DNA of 64,000 bases, taken from contig CBDAQA010000025.1 of the NCBI GenBank assembly GCA_965198865.1, positions 434,001-498,000 of the forward strand, written 5' to 3'. The notes under the pieces were generated by a model. It was not told the DNA's origin and did not search any database. It was given only the letters and a program-made list of their open reading frames with translations. The translations under genes and the position numbers were made by a program. The first letter of the stretch is position 1; each line of letters starts with the position of its first letter. This DNA is from CBDAQA01 sp965198865. Lineage in GTDB: Bacteria; Planctomycetota; Phycisphaerae; Tepidisphaerales; Tepidisphaeraceae. Below are positions 30,384 through 38,080 of the stretch, piece by piece.

Positions 30384-31418
30384 ATGGAAAATCGGCGTGA
30401 GGCGGGGTGGGGAAACGGACTAGCGACGCTGTTGATCGCCGTCGCGACCATCGCCGCAGCGGTCGTGGTCGTCCGGCTGATCTTCGCCACGCCGCCGAGC
30501 GGGAGGACCAGCCCGACGACCGTAACGGCGGTAACGCCCGCCCCCGAGACCGTCCGTGTGTCTGGGGTCTACACGGCCAAGCTCACCACGGGGACCCGGC
30601 CCGACGAGTTCTCCGCCGGCACCGTCGCGCCGACGCGCCGCCGTCGCCGACCGCTGCTCGGTCGGTACGGCCCCGAGGGCGTCCGCTTCGCGCTGCCCGA
30701 CCTGCCGCCGCACGAGGCGGTCCACGTCGTGATGGACCTGGCGCTGGTGAACTCGTGGAACGGGTCGAGCCCGATCTGGGGCCCCGACGTGTGGTCGTGC
30801 CAGGACGCCGACGGCCGGGGCCGGCAGCTGTTCGCCACGACGTTCTGCAACTGCGGGTTCTTCTCAAACAACAACGAGCAGTCGTTCCCGGACGTCTTCC
30901 CCACGCCGGACGGCGCGGTGCTCCACCCCGGCTGGACCGGCGCGGCCGAGCAACAAACGCTGGGCGAGGACCGGCCGTTCAAGGACTCGGCCGGCACGGC
31001 GCTGCGCGAGGACTGCTCCAGCGTCTACCACCTGGACTGGACGTTCCCGCACCAGCAGCCGGAGCTGAACCTGCAGTTCAAGGAGCACCTGACGCACGGG
31101 GGCAACCCGCGGATCATGTTCGGCTTCCTGAGCTTCCACGCTGAGTGCGTGAGGTCGCTCGCGACACTGACCGACGCCGAGCGGACCACCGCCTGGAACG
31201 ACCTCGGTCGCGATGATGATCCGGTGGCCGCGAACGCGGCCGTGTGGAAGCTTGCGTCCGGGGGCGACGGAATCGTCCCGTTCCTGCGCGAGCGGCTCGC
31301 CCTGCCCGAATCGTCGCCCGTCTCGCCCTACCGCCCCAGCCGGATCGACCACCTGTTGCAGGTGATCGCCACGCCGGCGGCCGATGCGCTTCGCGCCGCG
31401 CCGCAGACCATCCGCTGA
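30384..31418 (+). CDS. Membrane-anchored protein of unknown function
   Basis: 344 residues from ATG 30384 (longer frames upstream lack support). One N-terminal membrane helix (~13-35, LATLLIAVATIAAAVVVVRL) is followed by a Thr/Pro-rich linker and a large extracytoplasmic domain. That domain contains RFALPDLPPHEAVHVVMDLAL, then W-rich GSSPIWGPDVWSC and FATTFCNCGFFSNNNEQSFP, patterns suggestive of a beta-sandwich with paired Cys. I do not recognise a family. The C-terminal ~70 residues look like a HEAT-type helical pair. It stands alone and converges with zwf. Confidence 0.65.
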   Translation: MENRREAGWGNGLATLLIAVATIAAAVVVVRLIFATPPSGRTSPTTVTAVTPAPETVRVSGVYTAKLTTGTRPDEFSAGTVAPTRRRRRPLLGRYGPEGVRFALPDLPPHEAVHVVMDLALVNSWNGSSPIWGPDVWSCQDADGRGRQLFATTFCNCGFFSNNNEQSFPDVFPTPDGAVLHPGWTGAAEQQTLGEDRPFKDSAGTALREDCSSVYHLDWTFPHQQPELNLQFKEHLTHGGNPRIMFGFLSFHAECVRSLATLTDAERTTAWNDLGRDDDPVAANAAVWKLASGGDGIVPFLRERLALPESSPVSPYRPSRIDHLLQVIATPAADALRAAPQTIR

Positions 31419-31428
31419 GGGTCGACCC

Positions 31429-33006
31429 TTACGTGGCACAGGCGGTGACCTTCGCCGCGGCCTCGCCGACATCGGCCGCCCACTGCCGGCCGTCGGCCTC
31501 GATCATCTCGGTCGCCTTGGCGGCGCCCCAGGTGCCGGGCGTGTACTCCTGCGGCTTGGCGGCCTTGCCGTTGGCCCAGCCCCGGCCGATCGGGTCGACC
31601 ACGGTCCACGCCGCCTCGGCCTCGTCGCCGCGGATGAACAGCGTCTGGTCCCCCGCGATCGCGTCGGCGATCAGCCGCTCGTACGCCTCGGGCGCCTCGA
31701 CCTTGAACGTGTCCTTGTACTCCATGTCCATCGCCACCGGCTGGATGTTCATGTGCCCGCCGGGCACCTTGGCGTTGAACCGCCAGGTGATCCCCTCTTC
31801 GGGCTGGACGCGAATGACCAGGTCGTTGGGGCGGACCGGCGTCTCGCACGACTTCTGGAACAGCGTCAACGGTGGGCTCCGGAAGCGGACGACGACCTCG
31901 CTCAGCTTCTCGGGCAGCGCCTTGCCGGTGCGCAGGTAGAACGGCGTGCCGCTCCACCGCCAGTTGTCGATGAACAGCTTCAGCGCGACGAACGTCTCGG
32001 TCTGGCTGTCACCGGGGACGCCCTCCTCGTGCGTGTAGCCGGGCGTGGTCGTCTTGCCGGTCGGGCCCGGGCCGTACTGGCCGCGGACGACCTGGCCGTC
32101 GAGGTGGTCGGCGTCGAACGGCCGGACGGAGCGGAACACCTTCACCTTTTCATCGCGGATGTTGGTCGCGTCCAGCCCGGCCGGGGGCTCCATGGCGACC
32201 AGGGCCATCAGCTGGAACAGGTGGTTCTGGACCATGTCGCGCAGGGCGCCGCTCTTGTCGTAGTACCCGCCGCGCTTCTCGACGCCGAGCGTCTCGCTCA
32301 CCGTGATCTGGACGTGGTCGATGTACTTGTAGTTCCAGATCGGCTCGAAGATCGAGTTGGCGAACCGCAGCACCATCAGGTTCTGGACCGTCTCCTTGCC
32401 CAGGTAGTGGTCGATGCGGAAGACCTGGTCCTCCTTGAAGTTCTTCAGCAGCAGCGCGTTCAGCGCCTTGGCCGATGCCAGGTCGGTGCCGAACGGCTTC
32501 TCGATGATGATCCGCTTCCACCCCCCCTGCCCGCCCGACGGCGCGGCCGGCTGCCCGCCCTCGGCGGACTTGTCCGACTGGCGCCGGCCGATCGCCAGCT
32601 GCTTGCCGACGCCGGTGATGATCGGCTCGAACGTGGCCGGCGGCGTGCTGATGTAGTACATCCGGTTGCCGCCGGTGCCGAACTGCTTGTCCAGCTCGAC
32701 CATCTTCGCCGTCAGCTTGGCGTGCCCCTCGTCCGCGCCGTAGTCGGCGGCGATGTAGAACAGCCGGGGCTCGAGCGACTTCCACACGCCCTCGTCGAAC
32801 GGCTTGGTGCGGGCGTACTTGCTGATCGCGTCCTTGGCCTCGGCGCGGAACGCCTCGTCGGTCATCTGCGACCGGCTGAAACCGATGATGTACGACTTGT
32901 CGTCCAGCAGCTTCTGCAGGGCCAGCTCGTACAGGGCCGGCAGCAGCTTCCGCTTGGCCAGGTCACCGCTGGCACCGAAGATGACGATCGCGCACGGGTT
33001 CGGCAT
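31429..33006 (-). CDS. zwf: Glucose-6-phosphate 1-dehydrogenase
   Basis: 525 residues. Zwf oxidises glucose-6-phosphate with NADP+, the entry of the oxidative pentose phosphate pathway. Seen: N-terminal coenzyme site IVIFGASGDLAKRKLLPALY, IIEKPFGTDLASAKALN, and the active-site block RIDHYLGKETVQNLMVLRFAN with the His-Tyr-Leu-Gly-Lys motif. A ~20-residue Gly/Ser/Gln-rich insert (SDKSAEGGQPAAPSGGQGG) sits before the IIEKPFG strand and is not usual. gnd, the third step of the pathway, lies 560 bases upstream on the same strand; no pgl is present. Confidence 0.96.
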   Translation of the reverse strand: MPNPCAIVIFGASGDLAKRKLLPALYELALQKLLDDKSYIIGFSRSQMTDEAFRAEAKDAISKYARTKPFDEGVWKSLEPRLFYIAADYGADEGHAKLTAKMVELDKQFGTGGNRMYYISTPPATFEPIITGVGKQLAIGRRQSDKSAEGGQPAAPSGGQGGWKRIIIEKPFGTDLASAKALNALLLKNFKEDQVFRIDHYLGKETVQNLMVLRFANSIFEPIWNYKYIDHVQITVSETLGVEKRGGYYDKSGALRDMVQNHLFQLMALVAMEPPAGLDATNIRDEKVKVFRSVRPFDADHLDGQVVRGQYGPGPTGKTTTPGYTHEEGVPGDSQTETFVALKLFIDNWRWSGTPFYLRTGKALPEKLSEVVVRFRSPPLTLFQKSCETPVRPNDLVIRVQPEEGITWRFNAKVPGGHMNIQPVAMDMEYKDTFKVEAPEAYERLIADAIAGDQTLFIRGDEAEAAWTVVDPIGRGWANGKAAKPQEYTPGTWGAAKATEMIEADGRQWAADVGEAAAKVTACAT

Positions 33007-33178
33007 GGGAGAGATCCTTCCTTGGGTCAGTCGTCCGACGCGGGAGAGATAGCCCGGCGTGCATGCGAACGCAAACCCTTATCACGGCATTCTAGGGCCG
33101 GCATTCCGCCGCTCCCCCGGACGGCAATCAACTAGTGACGGCGGAATTTTGAACGCGGAGGGCGGGGTGTATTCGCCC

Positions 33179-33544
33179 CTACGACGGCTCAGCCCCACAT
33201 TCCGGGCAACGGTCGGGCGTGGCCTGCAGGTCGTATCCACAGCGATGACACCGGCCGAGCGTCACCCAGCCTCGCCGACGATCGACCCGGCACCGGACGA
33301 TCCACGTGGCGGTTGCACAAATAGGGTAGGCGGCCACGCAGGAGGACAACGCGCTGGAGTCGAGGGGAAAGCTGCTGGGGTTCGCCACGATCTGCGGAAT
33401 GATGAGCGGCAACGTCACTGGGGCCAGGAGAAGCAGGAACCACGCCCGTCCCGCCACCGGTCCTAAAGCCAAAAGAAGCACACCCGCGACGGCGTAGGAA
33501 CCGGCGAGTTGTGCCAGGATGAGCCGATTGACCACCTGCCGCAT
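33179..33544 (-). CDS. Small membrane protein with C-terminal zinc ribbon
   Basis: 121 residues from ATG 33544. Two or three membrane helices (QLAGSYAVAGVLLLALGPVA; RAWFLLLLAPVTLPLIIPQI; VAAYPICATATWIV) precede a zinc ribbon, CHRCGYDLQATPDRCPECG. That ribbon, typically CxxCGYDLR...CPECG, is found at the end of many short proteins in Planctomycetota and supports the taxonomic reading. Function unknown. The gene lies between gnd and zwf on the same strand, its start 26 bases from the gnd stop, so it is probably co-transcribed. Confidence 0.75.
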   Translation of the reverse strand: MRQVVNRLILAQLAGSYAVAGVLLLALGPVAGRAWFLLLLAPVTLPLIIPQIVANPSSFPLDSSALSSCVAAYPICATATWIVRCRVDRRRGWVTLGRCHRCGYDLQATPDRCPECGAEPS

Positions 33545-33570
33545 GGAATCGGCACCTGGTTGAATCCCGA

Positions 33571-34533
33571 TCAGCGCTGCACGCTGCCATCGTGCCCCAG
33601 CGCCCGGGCGTCCGACTCGACCTTCTTGATCGCGTGGCCGCCGAACTGGTTCCGCAGTGCGGCATTGAACCGGGCGGCGAAGTTGTACGGATCCCGGCTG
33701 GCGAACCGGGCGAACAGGCTGGCCGCCAACACGGGCACGGCCACGTCGTTGTCCATCGCCGCTTGCAGGGTCCACCGGCCTTCACCGCTGTCAGACACAT
33801 ACGGGGCGACCGACTTCAGATCGCTCTCCTTCGTCAGCGCCCGCTCGGCCAGCTCCAGCAGCCAGCTGCGGACCACGCTGCCGTGGTTCCACACCTTGCA
33901 GATCTCCTCAAGGTCGAGCTTGTAGTCCGACTTGTACAGGACCTCGAACCCCTCGGCGTAGGCTTGCATCATGCCGTACTCGATGCCGTTGTGGACCATC
34001 TTGACGTAGTGGCCCGCCCCCGGCCCGCCCATGCGGGCCCAGCCGTCGGTCGGGCCCAGCGTGTCGAGGATCGGCTTGCATGTGGCGACGACGGATTCCT
34101 CGCCGCCGACCATCATGCAGTAGCCTTCCTGGCGACCCCAAACGCCGCCGCTGGTGCCGACGTCGAGATAGCCGATGCCCCGGCTGCTCAGGCCGTGCGC
34201 CCGGCGGACGCTGTCCTTGTAGTAGCTGTTGCCGCCGTCGATCACGATGTCGCCCGGCTTCATCTTCTCGGCCAGGTCGGTGATGACGCCCTCGGTCGCC
34301 TTGCCGGCCGGGACCATCACCCAGACCACCTTGGGCGACGGCAGCTTGTCCATCATCTGGCCCAGGTCGGCGACGACCTCGATGCCAGCGACACCAGCCA
34401 GATCGGGATTCGGATCCTTGGCAAAACCGATGACCTCGTGGCCGCCGGGCACGGTCTTGTCCGGCGACCCGATGGTCAGCCGAAGTGCCATGTTGCCACC
34501 CATTTTGCCGAGGCCGACGAATCCGATTTTCAT
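33571..34533 (-). CDS. gnd: 6-phosphogluconate dehydrogenase (decarboxylating), short form
   Basis: 320 residues, the length of the short NAD-preferring Gnd group rather than the ~470-residue NADP enzyme. It makes ribulose-5-phosphate and CO2. Seen: KIGFVGLGKMGGNMALRL (Rossmann), VVWVMVPAGKATEGVI, DGGNSYYKDSVRR, DVGTSGGVWGRQEGYCMMVG and the catalytic GHYVKMVHNGIEYGMMQAYAEG with Lys. The oxidative pentose phosphate pair with zwf downstream supplies NAD(P)H and pentoses. Confidence 0.95.
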   Translation of the reverse strand: MKIGFVGLGKMGGNMALRLTIGSPDKTVPGGHEVIGFAKDPNPDLAGVAGIEVVADLGQMMDKLPSPKVVWVMVPAGKATEGVITDLAEKMKPGDIVIDGGNSYYKDSVRRAHGLSSRGIGYLDVGTSGGVWGRQEGYCMMVGGEESVVATCKPILDTLGPTDGWARMGGPGAGHYVKMVHNGIEYGMMQAYAEGFEVLYKSDYKLDLEEICKVWNHGSVVRSWLLELAERALTKESDLKSVAPYVSDSGEGRWTLQAAMDNDVAVPVLAASLFARFASRDPYNFAARFNAALRNQFGGHAIKKVESDARALGHDGSVQR

Positions 34534-34572
34534 GTGACTGCTTTCCGTGACAGGGTAAGGAACCGAACCACC

Positions 34573-34878
34573 TTACCGCCGGACGACGCCCCGGCCAACG
34601 CGGGTGGCGTGCTCGATCCCGCTCGCGTCGCTCACGCGCACCGTCCGACCCCGCTTCGACGCGCCGGTCAACGGTGCACGATCGGTCGTGGCGGCGGCCG
34701 GCGCTTCCTCGGGCACCTCCGGCGCGGGCAGCCCCGCCTTGCCGTGCGAATAACCCAGGACCAGCTCGTACACGAGGTAGCCGACAAGGCCGAACGCGGC
34801 GATCCGCACCGCGTTGTGCAGCGCGAACTTGGATGTGCCGAACACCAGGCCGAAGACCAATCCAATGAGACCAAACAT
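34573..34878 (-). CDS. Small membrane protein, unknown
   Basis: 101 residues from ATG 34878, which has a good AGGAG upstream. One or two N-terminal membrane helices (MFGLIGLVFGLVFGTSKFAL; AAFGLVGYLVYELVLGYSHG) are followed by an Ala/Pro/Glu-rich stretch and a basic tail (RGRTVRVSDASGIEHATRVG). The middle looks like a flexible linker. No family recognised. It lies 40 bases upstream of gnd on the same strand and is divergent from the TlyA-like gene. Confidence 0.6.
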   Translation of the reverse strand: MFGLIGLVFGLVFGTSKFALHNAVRIAAFGLVGYLVYELVLGYSHGKAGLPAPEVPEEAPAAATTDRAPLTGASKRGRTVRVSDASGIEHATRVGRGVVRR

Positions 34879-34971
34879 GACGTATCTCCTGAGCGGGACC
34901 ACGGGTCACCCACGCGGGTGTCACGCTACGCGTTTGCGAACGGTGCGCCAGCCGTCAAAATCACCACCGGC

Positions 34972-35550
34972 ATGCCCGACGCCTTTTCCTCACCCGCGCA
35001 CTCGTTCGTCTCCCGCGCCGGGCAGAAACTGGATCACGCGCTGGCCGCGTTCTCGCTGAACGTCACCGGGCTCACCTGCGCCGACCTCGGCTGCAGCACC
35101 GGCGGGTTCACCGACTGCCTGCTGCACCGCGGTGCCGCCAAGGTGTACGCCGTCGACACCGGGTACGGCGTGCTCGACTGGAAGCTCCGCAAGGACCGCC
35201 GGGTGGTCGTGATGGAGCGCACCAACGCCATGCACGTCGTCCTGCTCGAGCCGGCCTCGGTGGTGACGATCGACGTCGCCTGGACGCGGCAGAAGCACAT
35301 CCTGCCGTCGGCCCGGCGCGCGCTCGCCCCCGGCGGGACGGTCGTTTCGTTGGTGAAGCCGCACTACGAGGCCGAGCGTGACGTGCTGCGCAAGGGCATC
35401 CTGCCGGCCGAGTTACTGCCGGCCATCCTGGATGCCGTCTGGCTCGACGCCGCCGCCGCGGGGTTTGAGGTGATCGCCACCGTCCAGAGCCCGATCAAGG
35501 GGGCGAAGGGGAACGCGGAAGTGCTGGCGATGCTCAGAAAGTCCGAGTGA
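34972..35550 (+). CDS. TlyA/FtsJ-like rRNA methyltransferase without S4 domain
   Basis: 192 residues from ATG 34972. It matches the methyltransferase half of TlyA/hemolysin-A proteins: SRAGQKLDHALAAFSLNVTG, ADLGCSTGGFTDCLLHRGA (SAM motif I), VYAVDTGYGVLDWKLRKD, VVVMERTNA, and VVSLVKPHYEAERDVLRKGI with the catalytic Lys. TlyA normally begins with an S4 RNA-binding domain of ~60 residues; here only about nine residues precede the SRAG motif and no upstream S4-coding frame was found. It may be a trimmed 2'-O-methyltransferase. The last codons, LRKSE, lie in the left arm of a gene-end repeat. Confidence 0.85.
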   Translation: MPDAFSSPAHSFVSRAGQKLDHALAAFSLNVTGLTCADLGCSTGGFTDCLLHRGAAKVYAVDTGYGVLDWKLRKDRRVVVMERTNAMHVVLLEPASVVTIDVAWTRQKHILPSARRALAPGGTVVSLVKPHYEAERDVLRKGILPAELLPAILDAVWLDAAAAGFEVIATVQSPIKGAKGNAEVLAMLRKSE

Positions 35551-35638
35551 CGAAACCTCGAATGTCGACACGCAGGGCGTGTGGTCACTGCGACATCTTC
35601 TTCGTTTCGGAATTCGAGATTTCGGACTTCGGACTTTC
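35535..35638. repeat. Gene-end inverted repeat containing both flanking stop codons
   Basis: AGAAAGTCCGAGTGACGAAA (from 35536), continuing to CTCGAATG, is matched in inverted form by ATTCGAGATTTCGGACTTCG and GACTTT ending at ~35637. The TlyA-like gene (+) stops at 35550 inside the left arm. The opposite gene (-) stops at 35585 and takes its last ~18 codons from the right arm. The 34-base convergent gap is therefore wholly inside the element, which probably serves as a two-way terminator. Confidence 0.65.
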
Positions 35639-37045
35639 CCCATCCGGGCTTCGGAAGAAATGCCACTCCCCCGCCCCGCCGGTGAACGGCGTGTCGATCG
35701 GCACCCAACCGTCCCTGCGGATCTCGTCCAGCGGGATCGACCGGGTCGCGTCGGCGTTGAACAGGCCGTCGACCCGGTCCCACACCAGCAGCGTGCCGGA
35801 CGGTACCGTGGCGATCGTCGACCGCTTCCAGTCCACGATCCGCCCACCGTCGCGCGGCAGGTCGAGCGCGAACTCCAGGCCCGGGTGGGCCAGCGCGATC
35901 CGCGGGTACGTCGTCGCCTGGGTGTCGCGGTACCACTTGGCGATCCGGGCCGCCTCGACCCAGTCGGGCATGGGCCGCTGGGGCAGCACGGTGTAGAACC
36001 GGTTCGTGACCAGCGGCAGCGCCGCCGCCACGGCCGCCCACGCCAGCGGGTGTCGCCAGTCGAGCCGGGCGAACGTCCACTCCCAACCGCGGGCCGCCAG
36101 CAGGGCCCAGAACGGCGCGACGACCAGCATGTACCGGATCTCGCCGTTGCTCCCCATCTTGCCTAGCCACGTCAGCAGGCTGTGGCCGACCAGGATCATC
36201 AGCGGCAGCGCGGCGATCAGCACGTCGCACCGTCCGCGCTGATCGGTGGTGAGGATGCGCCAGGCACGGCGCCACGGCATCGCCAAGCACAGCCCGATGC
36301 CGATCAGCGTCGCCGGGAACACCAGCGGCCCCGTGAACGCCGGCATCATGCCGACGTACTTCAGCAGGTACCCCCGGCTGTACAGGCTCTCCCCCGCGTA
36401 GGGCCAGTTGGCCGCCAACCAGTGCCACCACTTGCCGGGATAGCCGTACAGGCACCACCCGGTCAGGTCCCACAGGATCAGCGGCAGCGACAGCACGGTC
36501 CACCACCGCGCCCGCCCGTGCAGCAACAGAGCGATGCCGGCAAGCGCGACGAACCCGAACCCCTCGGGCCGGCTGAGCGGCGTCAGCCCGACGACCAGCG
36601 CCATCCAGAACCACTGCCGCCGCTGGTACGCGAGGAACGCCAGCGCCATCAGCAGCGCGAACGGCAGCTCGGTCAATTCGGAGAAGCTGTGCAGGAACAC
36701 CAACGGCTGCGCGAACGTGAACACGACCGCCAGCGCCGGCCAGCGCCACCCCTGCCGCCGCGCGATCGACCGGGCGATCAGCGCCGTGACGATCGCCACG
36801 GCGAGGCTCACCATCCGGCACGCCGTGCGACCGCCGAAGTGGGCGGGGATCGCGTACAGCCCCGTGCAGATCGGCCGGCCCCAGACGTTCACCAGGTAGT
36901 AGTGCGCCGTCCACGCCGCCCGTGCGTACATGTAGTGCGTGCAGGCGTCGGCCTCGAGGAACGCGTCCGACTTCACCGCCATGTACGCCGACAGCGCGGC
37001 GAAGACGAGGATCGCCAGGGCGACGGTGATCCTGTCGCGGGACAT
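35585..37045 (-). CDS. Polytopic membrane glycosyltransferase-like protein (GT39/87 type)
   Basis: 486 residues from ATG 37045; the open frame upstream runs into a word-like repeat and was rejected. About ten to twelve membrane helices. The first loop, with DAFLEADACTHYMYARAAW (acidic E-A-D after TM1), and HSFSELTELPFALLMALAFL resemble lipid-linked sugar-dependent mannosyltransferase folds (ArnT/PMT, GT-C). It would sit in the membrane and transfer a sugar from a polyprenyl-phosphate donor, but acceptor and donor are not identifiable. The last ~18 residues (SPKSEISNSETKKMSQ) are encoded by the gene-end repeat at 35535-35638 and are probably not functional. Confidence 0.72.
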   Translation of the reverse strand: MSRDRITVALAILVFAALSAYMAVKSDAFLEADACTHYMYARAAWTAHYYLVNVWGRPICTGLYAIPAHFGGRTACRMVSLAVAIVTALIARSIARRQGWRWPALAVVFTFAQPLVFLHSFSELTELPFALLMALAFLAYQRRQWFWMALVVGLTPLSRPEGFGFVALAGIALLLHGRARWWTVLSLPLILWDLTGWCLYGYPGKWWHWLAANWPYAGESLYSRGYLLKYVGMMPAFTGPLVFPATLIGIGLCLAMPWRRAWRILTTDQRGRCDVLIAALPLMILVGHSLLTWLGKMGSNGEIRYMLVVAPFWALLAARGWEWTFARLDWRHPLAWAAVAAALPLVTNRFYTVLPQRPMPDWVEAARIAKWYRDTQATTYPRIALAHPGLEFALDLPRDGGRIVDWKRSTIATVPSGTLLVWDRVDGLFNADATRSIPLDEIRRDGWVPIDTPFTGGAGEWHFFRSPDGESPKSEISNSETKKMSQ

Positions 37046-37136
37046 GCAGAATGAAGAATGCACAGTGCAGAGTGAAGAGGAATCCCCAGCATCCCCTTCG
37101 CCATTCTGCATTCTGCATTCATCATTCTGCATTTCC
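37044..37136. repeat. Word-like inverted repeat (ATTCTGCATT words)
   Basis: TGCAGAATGAAGAATGCACA (from 37045) and the inverted CCATTCTGCATTCTGCATTC (from 37101), then ATCATTCTGCATTTCC, form an imperfect palindrome in the gap between the membrane protein start and the dapB stop. Low-GC sequence built from a TGCAGAATG word. The dapB stop codon lies directly at the right edge. Confidence 0.65.
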
Positions 37137-37925
37137 TCAAACTCCCATCACGTCCGCCATCGTGTACCGCCCCGCCGGCTTGCCCGCGACCCACTTGGCG
37201 GCGCGCAGGGCGCCGTGGGCAAACGTGTCGCGGTTCGTGGCGACGTGCGTCAGCTCCAGCCGCTCGCCCAGCGCGGCGAAGTAGGCGGTGTGCCGGCCCA
37301 CCTCGTCGCCGATCCGCAGCGCGTGCATGCCGATCTCGCCCGGCTTGCGGAGCGCCTCGTTGCCGTGCCGGTCGTAGACCAGGCTGTCGCGCGTCTTGCC
37401 CACCGCGGCCAGGATCGCGTCGGCCAGCCCCATGGCGGTGCCGCTGGGGGCGTCCTTCTTGAAGCGGTGGTGCCCCTCGACGATCTCCTTGTCGTAGTCG
37501 TCGCCCAGCACCTTCGCCACCTCGGCCGCCACGCGGAACAGCAGGTTGACGCCCAGGCTCATGTTCGGCGACTGCACGACGGCGATGTCCGTCGCCGCCT
37601 CATCGATGGCGAGGTGATCGTCCGCGTGCAACCCCGTCGTGCCGACCACCATGGCGATGCCCCGGTCCCGGCACGCCTTGAGCCAGTGTCGGAACGCGAC
37701 CGGCGTCGTGAAGTCGATCAGCACGGCCGGCGTCGCCGTCAGCTCGTCGCTCACGGTCAGCCCGATGTACCCCAGCCCCGCCACCTGGCCCGCGTCCTGA
37801 TCCACCTTCGTGCTGCCGCCCCGCGCGACGGCGGCTACCAGCTCCAGGTCCGGGTCGGCGTAGGCCAGCGCCACCAGCCGGTTGCCCATGCGTCCCCCAG
37901 CCCCGGTGATGGCAAGCGTCGTCAT
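37137..37925 (-). CDS. dapB: 4-hydroxy-tetrahydrodipicolinate reductase
   Basis: 262 residues from ATG 37925. DapB reduces HTPA to tetrahydrodipicolinate on the way to meso-diaminopimelate and lysine, so it also feeds peptidoglycan. Seen: LAITGAGGRMGNRLVALA for NAD(P)H, LIDFTTP, VVGTTG, SPNMSLGVNLLFRV, and the active-site EGHHRFKKDAPSGTAMGLAD with the His-His and the PSGTA. The C-terminal LTHVATNRDTFAHGALRAAKW is also conserved. The window holds a DapA-family gene at 55240, but not as part of the same operon. Confidence 0.95.
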   Translation of the reverse strand: MTTLAITGAGGRMGNRLVALAYADPDLELVAAVARGGSTKVDQDAGQVAGLGYIGLTVSDELTATPAVLIDFTTPVAFRHWLKACRDRGIAMVVGTTGLHADDHLAIDEAATDIAVVQSPNMSLGVNLLFRVAAEVAKVLGDDYDKEIVEGHHRFKKDAPSGTAMGLADAILAAVGKTRDSLVYDRHGNEALRKPGEIGMHALRIGDEVGRHTAYFAALGERLELTHVATNRDTFAHGALRAAKWVAGKPAGRYTMADVMGV

Positions 37926-37970
37926 GACTGCGTTCCGATCAACAAAGTTTGCCGCACGCGGAGGAGCATT

Positions 37971-38080
37971 ATCCGCGAAGGGCACGGAGGGACACGAAGT
38001 GATGCACTCTGCCCCTTCGTACCCCTTCGCGCCCTCCGTGGATGATCCTCTTCATCTGCGTTCATCCGCGTTCATCTGCG
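37971..38080. repeat. Inverted repeat plus 10-bp tandem repeat after an SDR gene
   Basis: ATCCGCGAAGGGCACGGAGG at 37971 and the imperfectly inverted CTTCGCGCCCTCCGTGGAT ending at 38043 form a palindrome. It is followed by three copies of a 10-mer (TTCATCTGCG, TTCATCCGCG, TTCATCTGCG; 38051-38080). The last twelve or so codons and the stop of the SDR gene (-) come from this tandem block. Confidence 0.65.

Noticed and set aside
33147..33180. GCGGGGTGTATTCGCCCCTACG stretch, split here as GGGGTGTATTCGCCCC, as a repeat element
   Set aside because: Looks like a known kind of intergenic word, but it has no clear partner in the window and only a weak palindrome.
34972..35550. A much longer TlyA-like protein starting near 33592
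   Set aside because: The upstream part of that frame is antisense to gnd and low-complexity; no S4 domain was found in it.
36973..37132. N-terminal extension of the membrane glycosyltransferase-like protein past ATG 37045
   Set aside because: The extra residues (QNDEC...) are encoded by the word-like repeat at 37044-37136.
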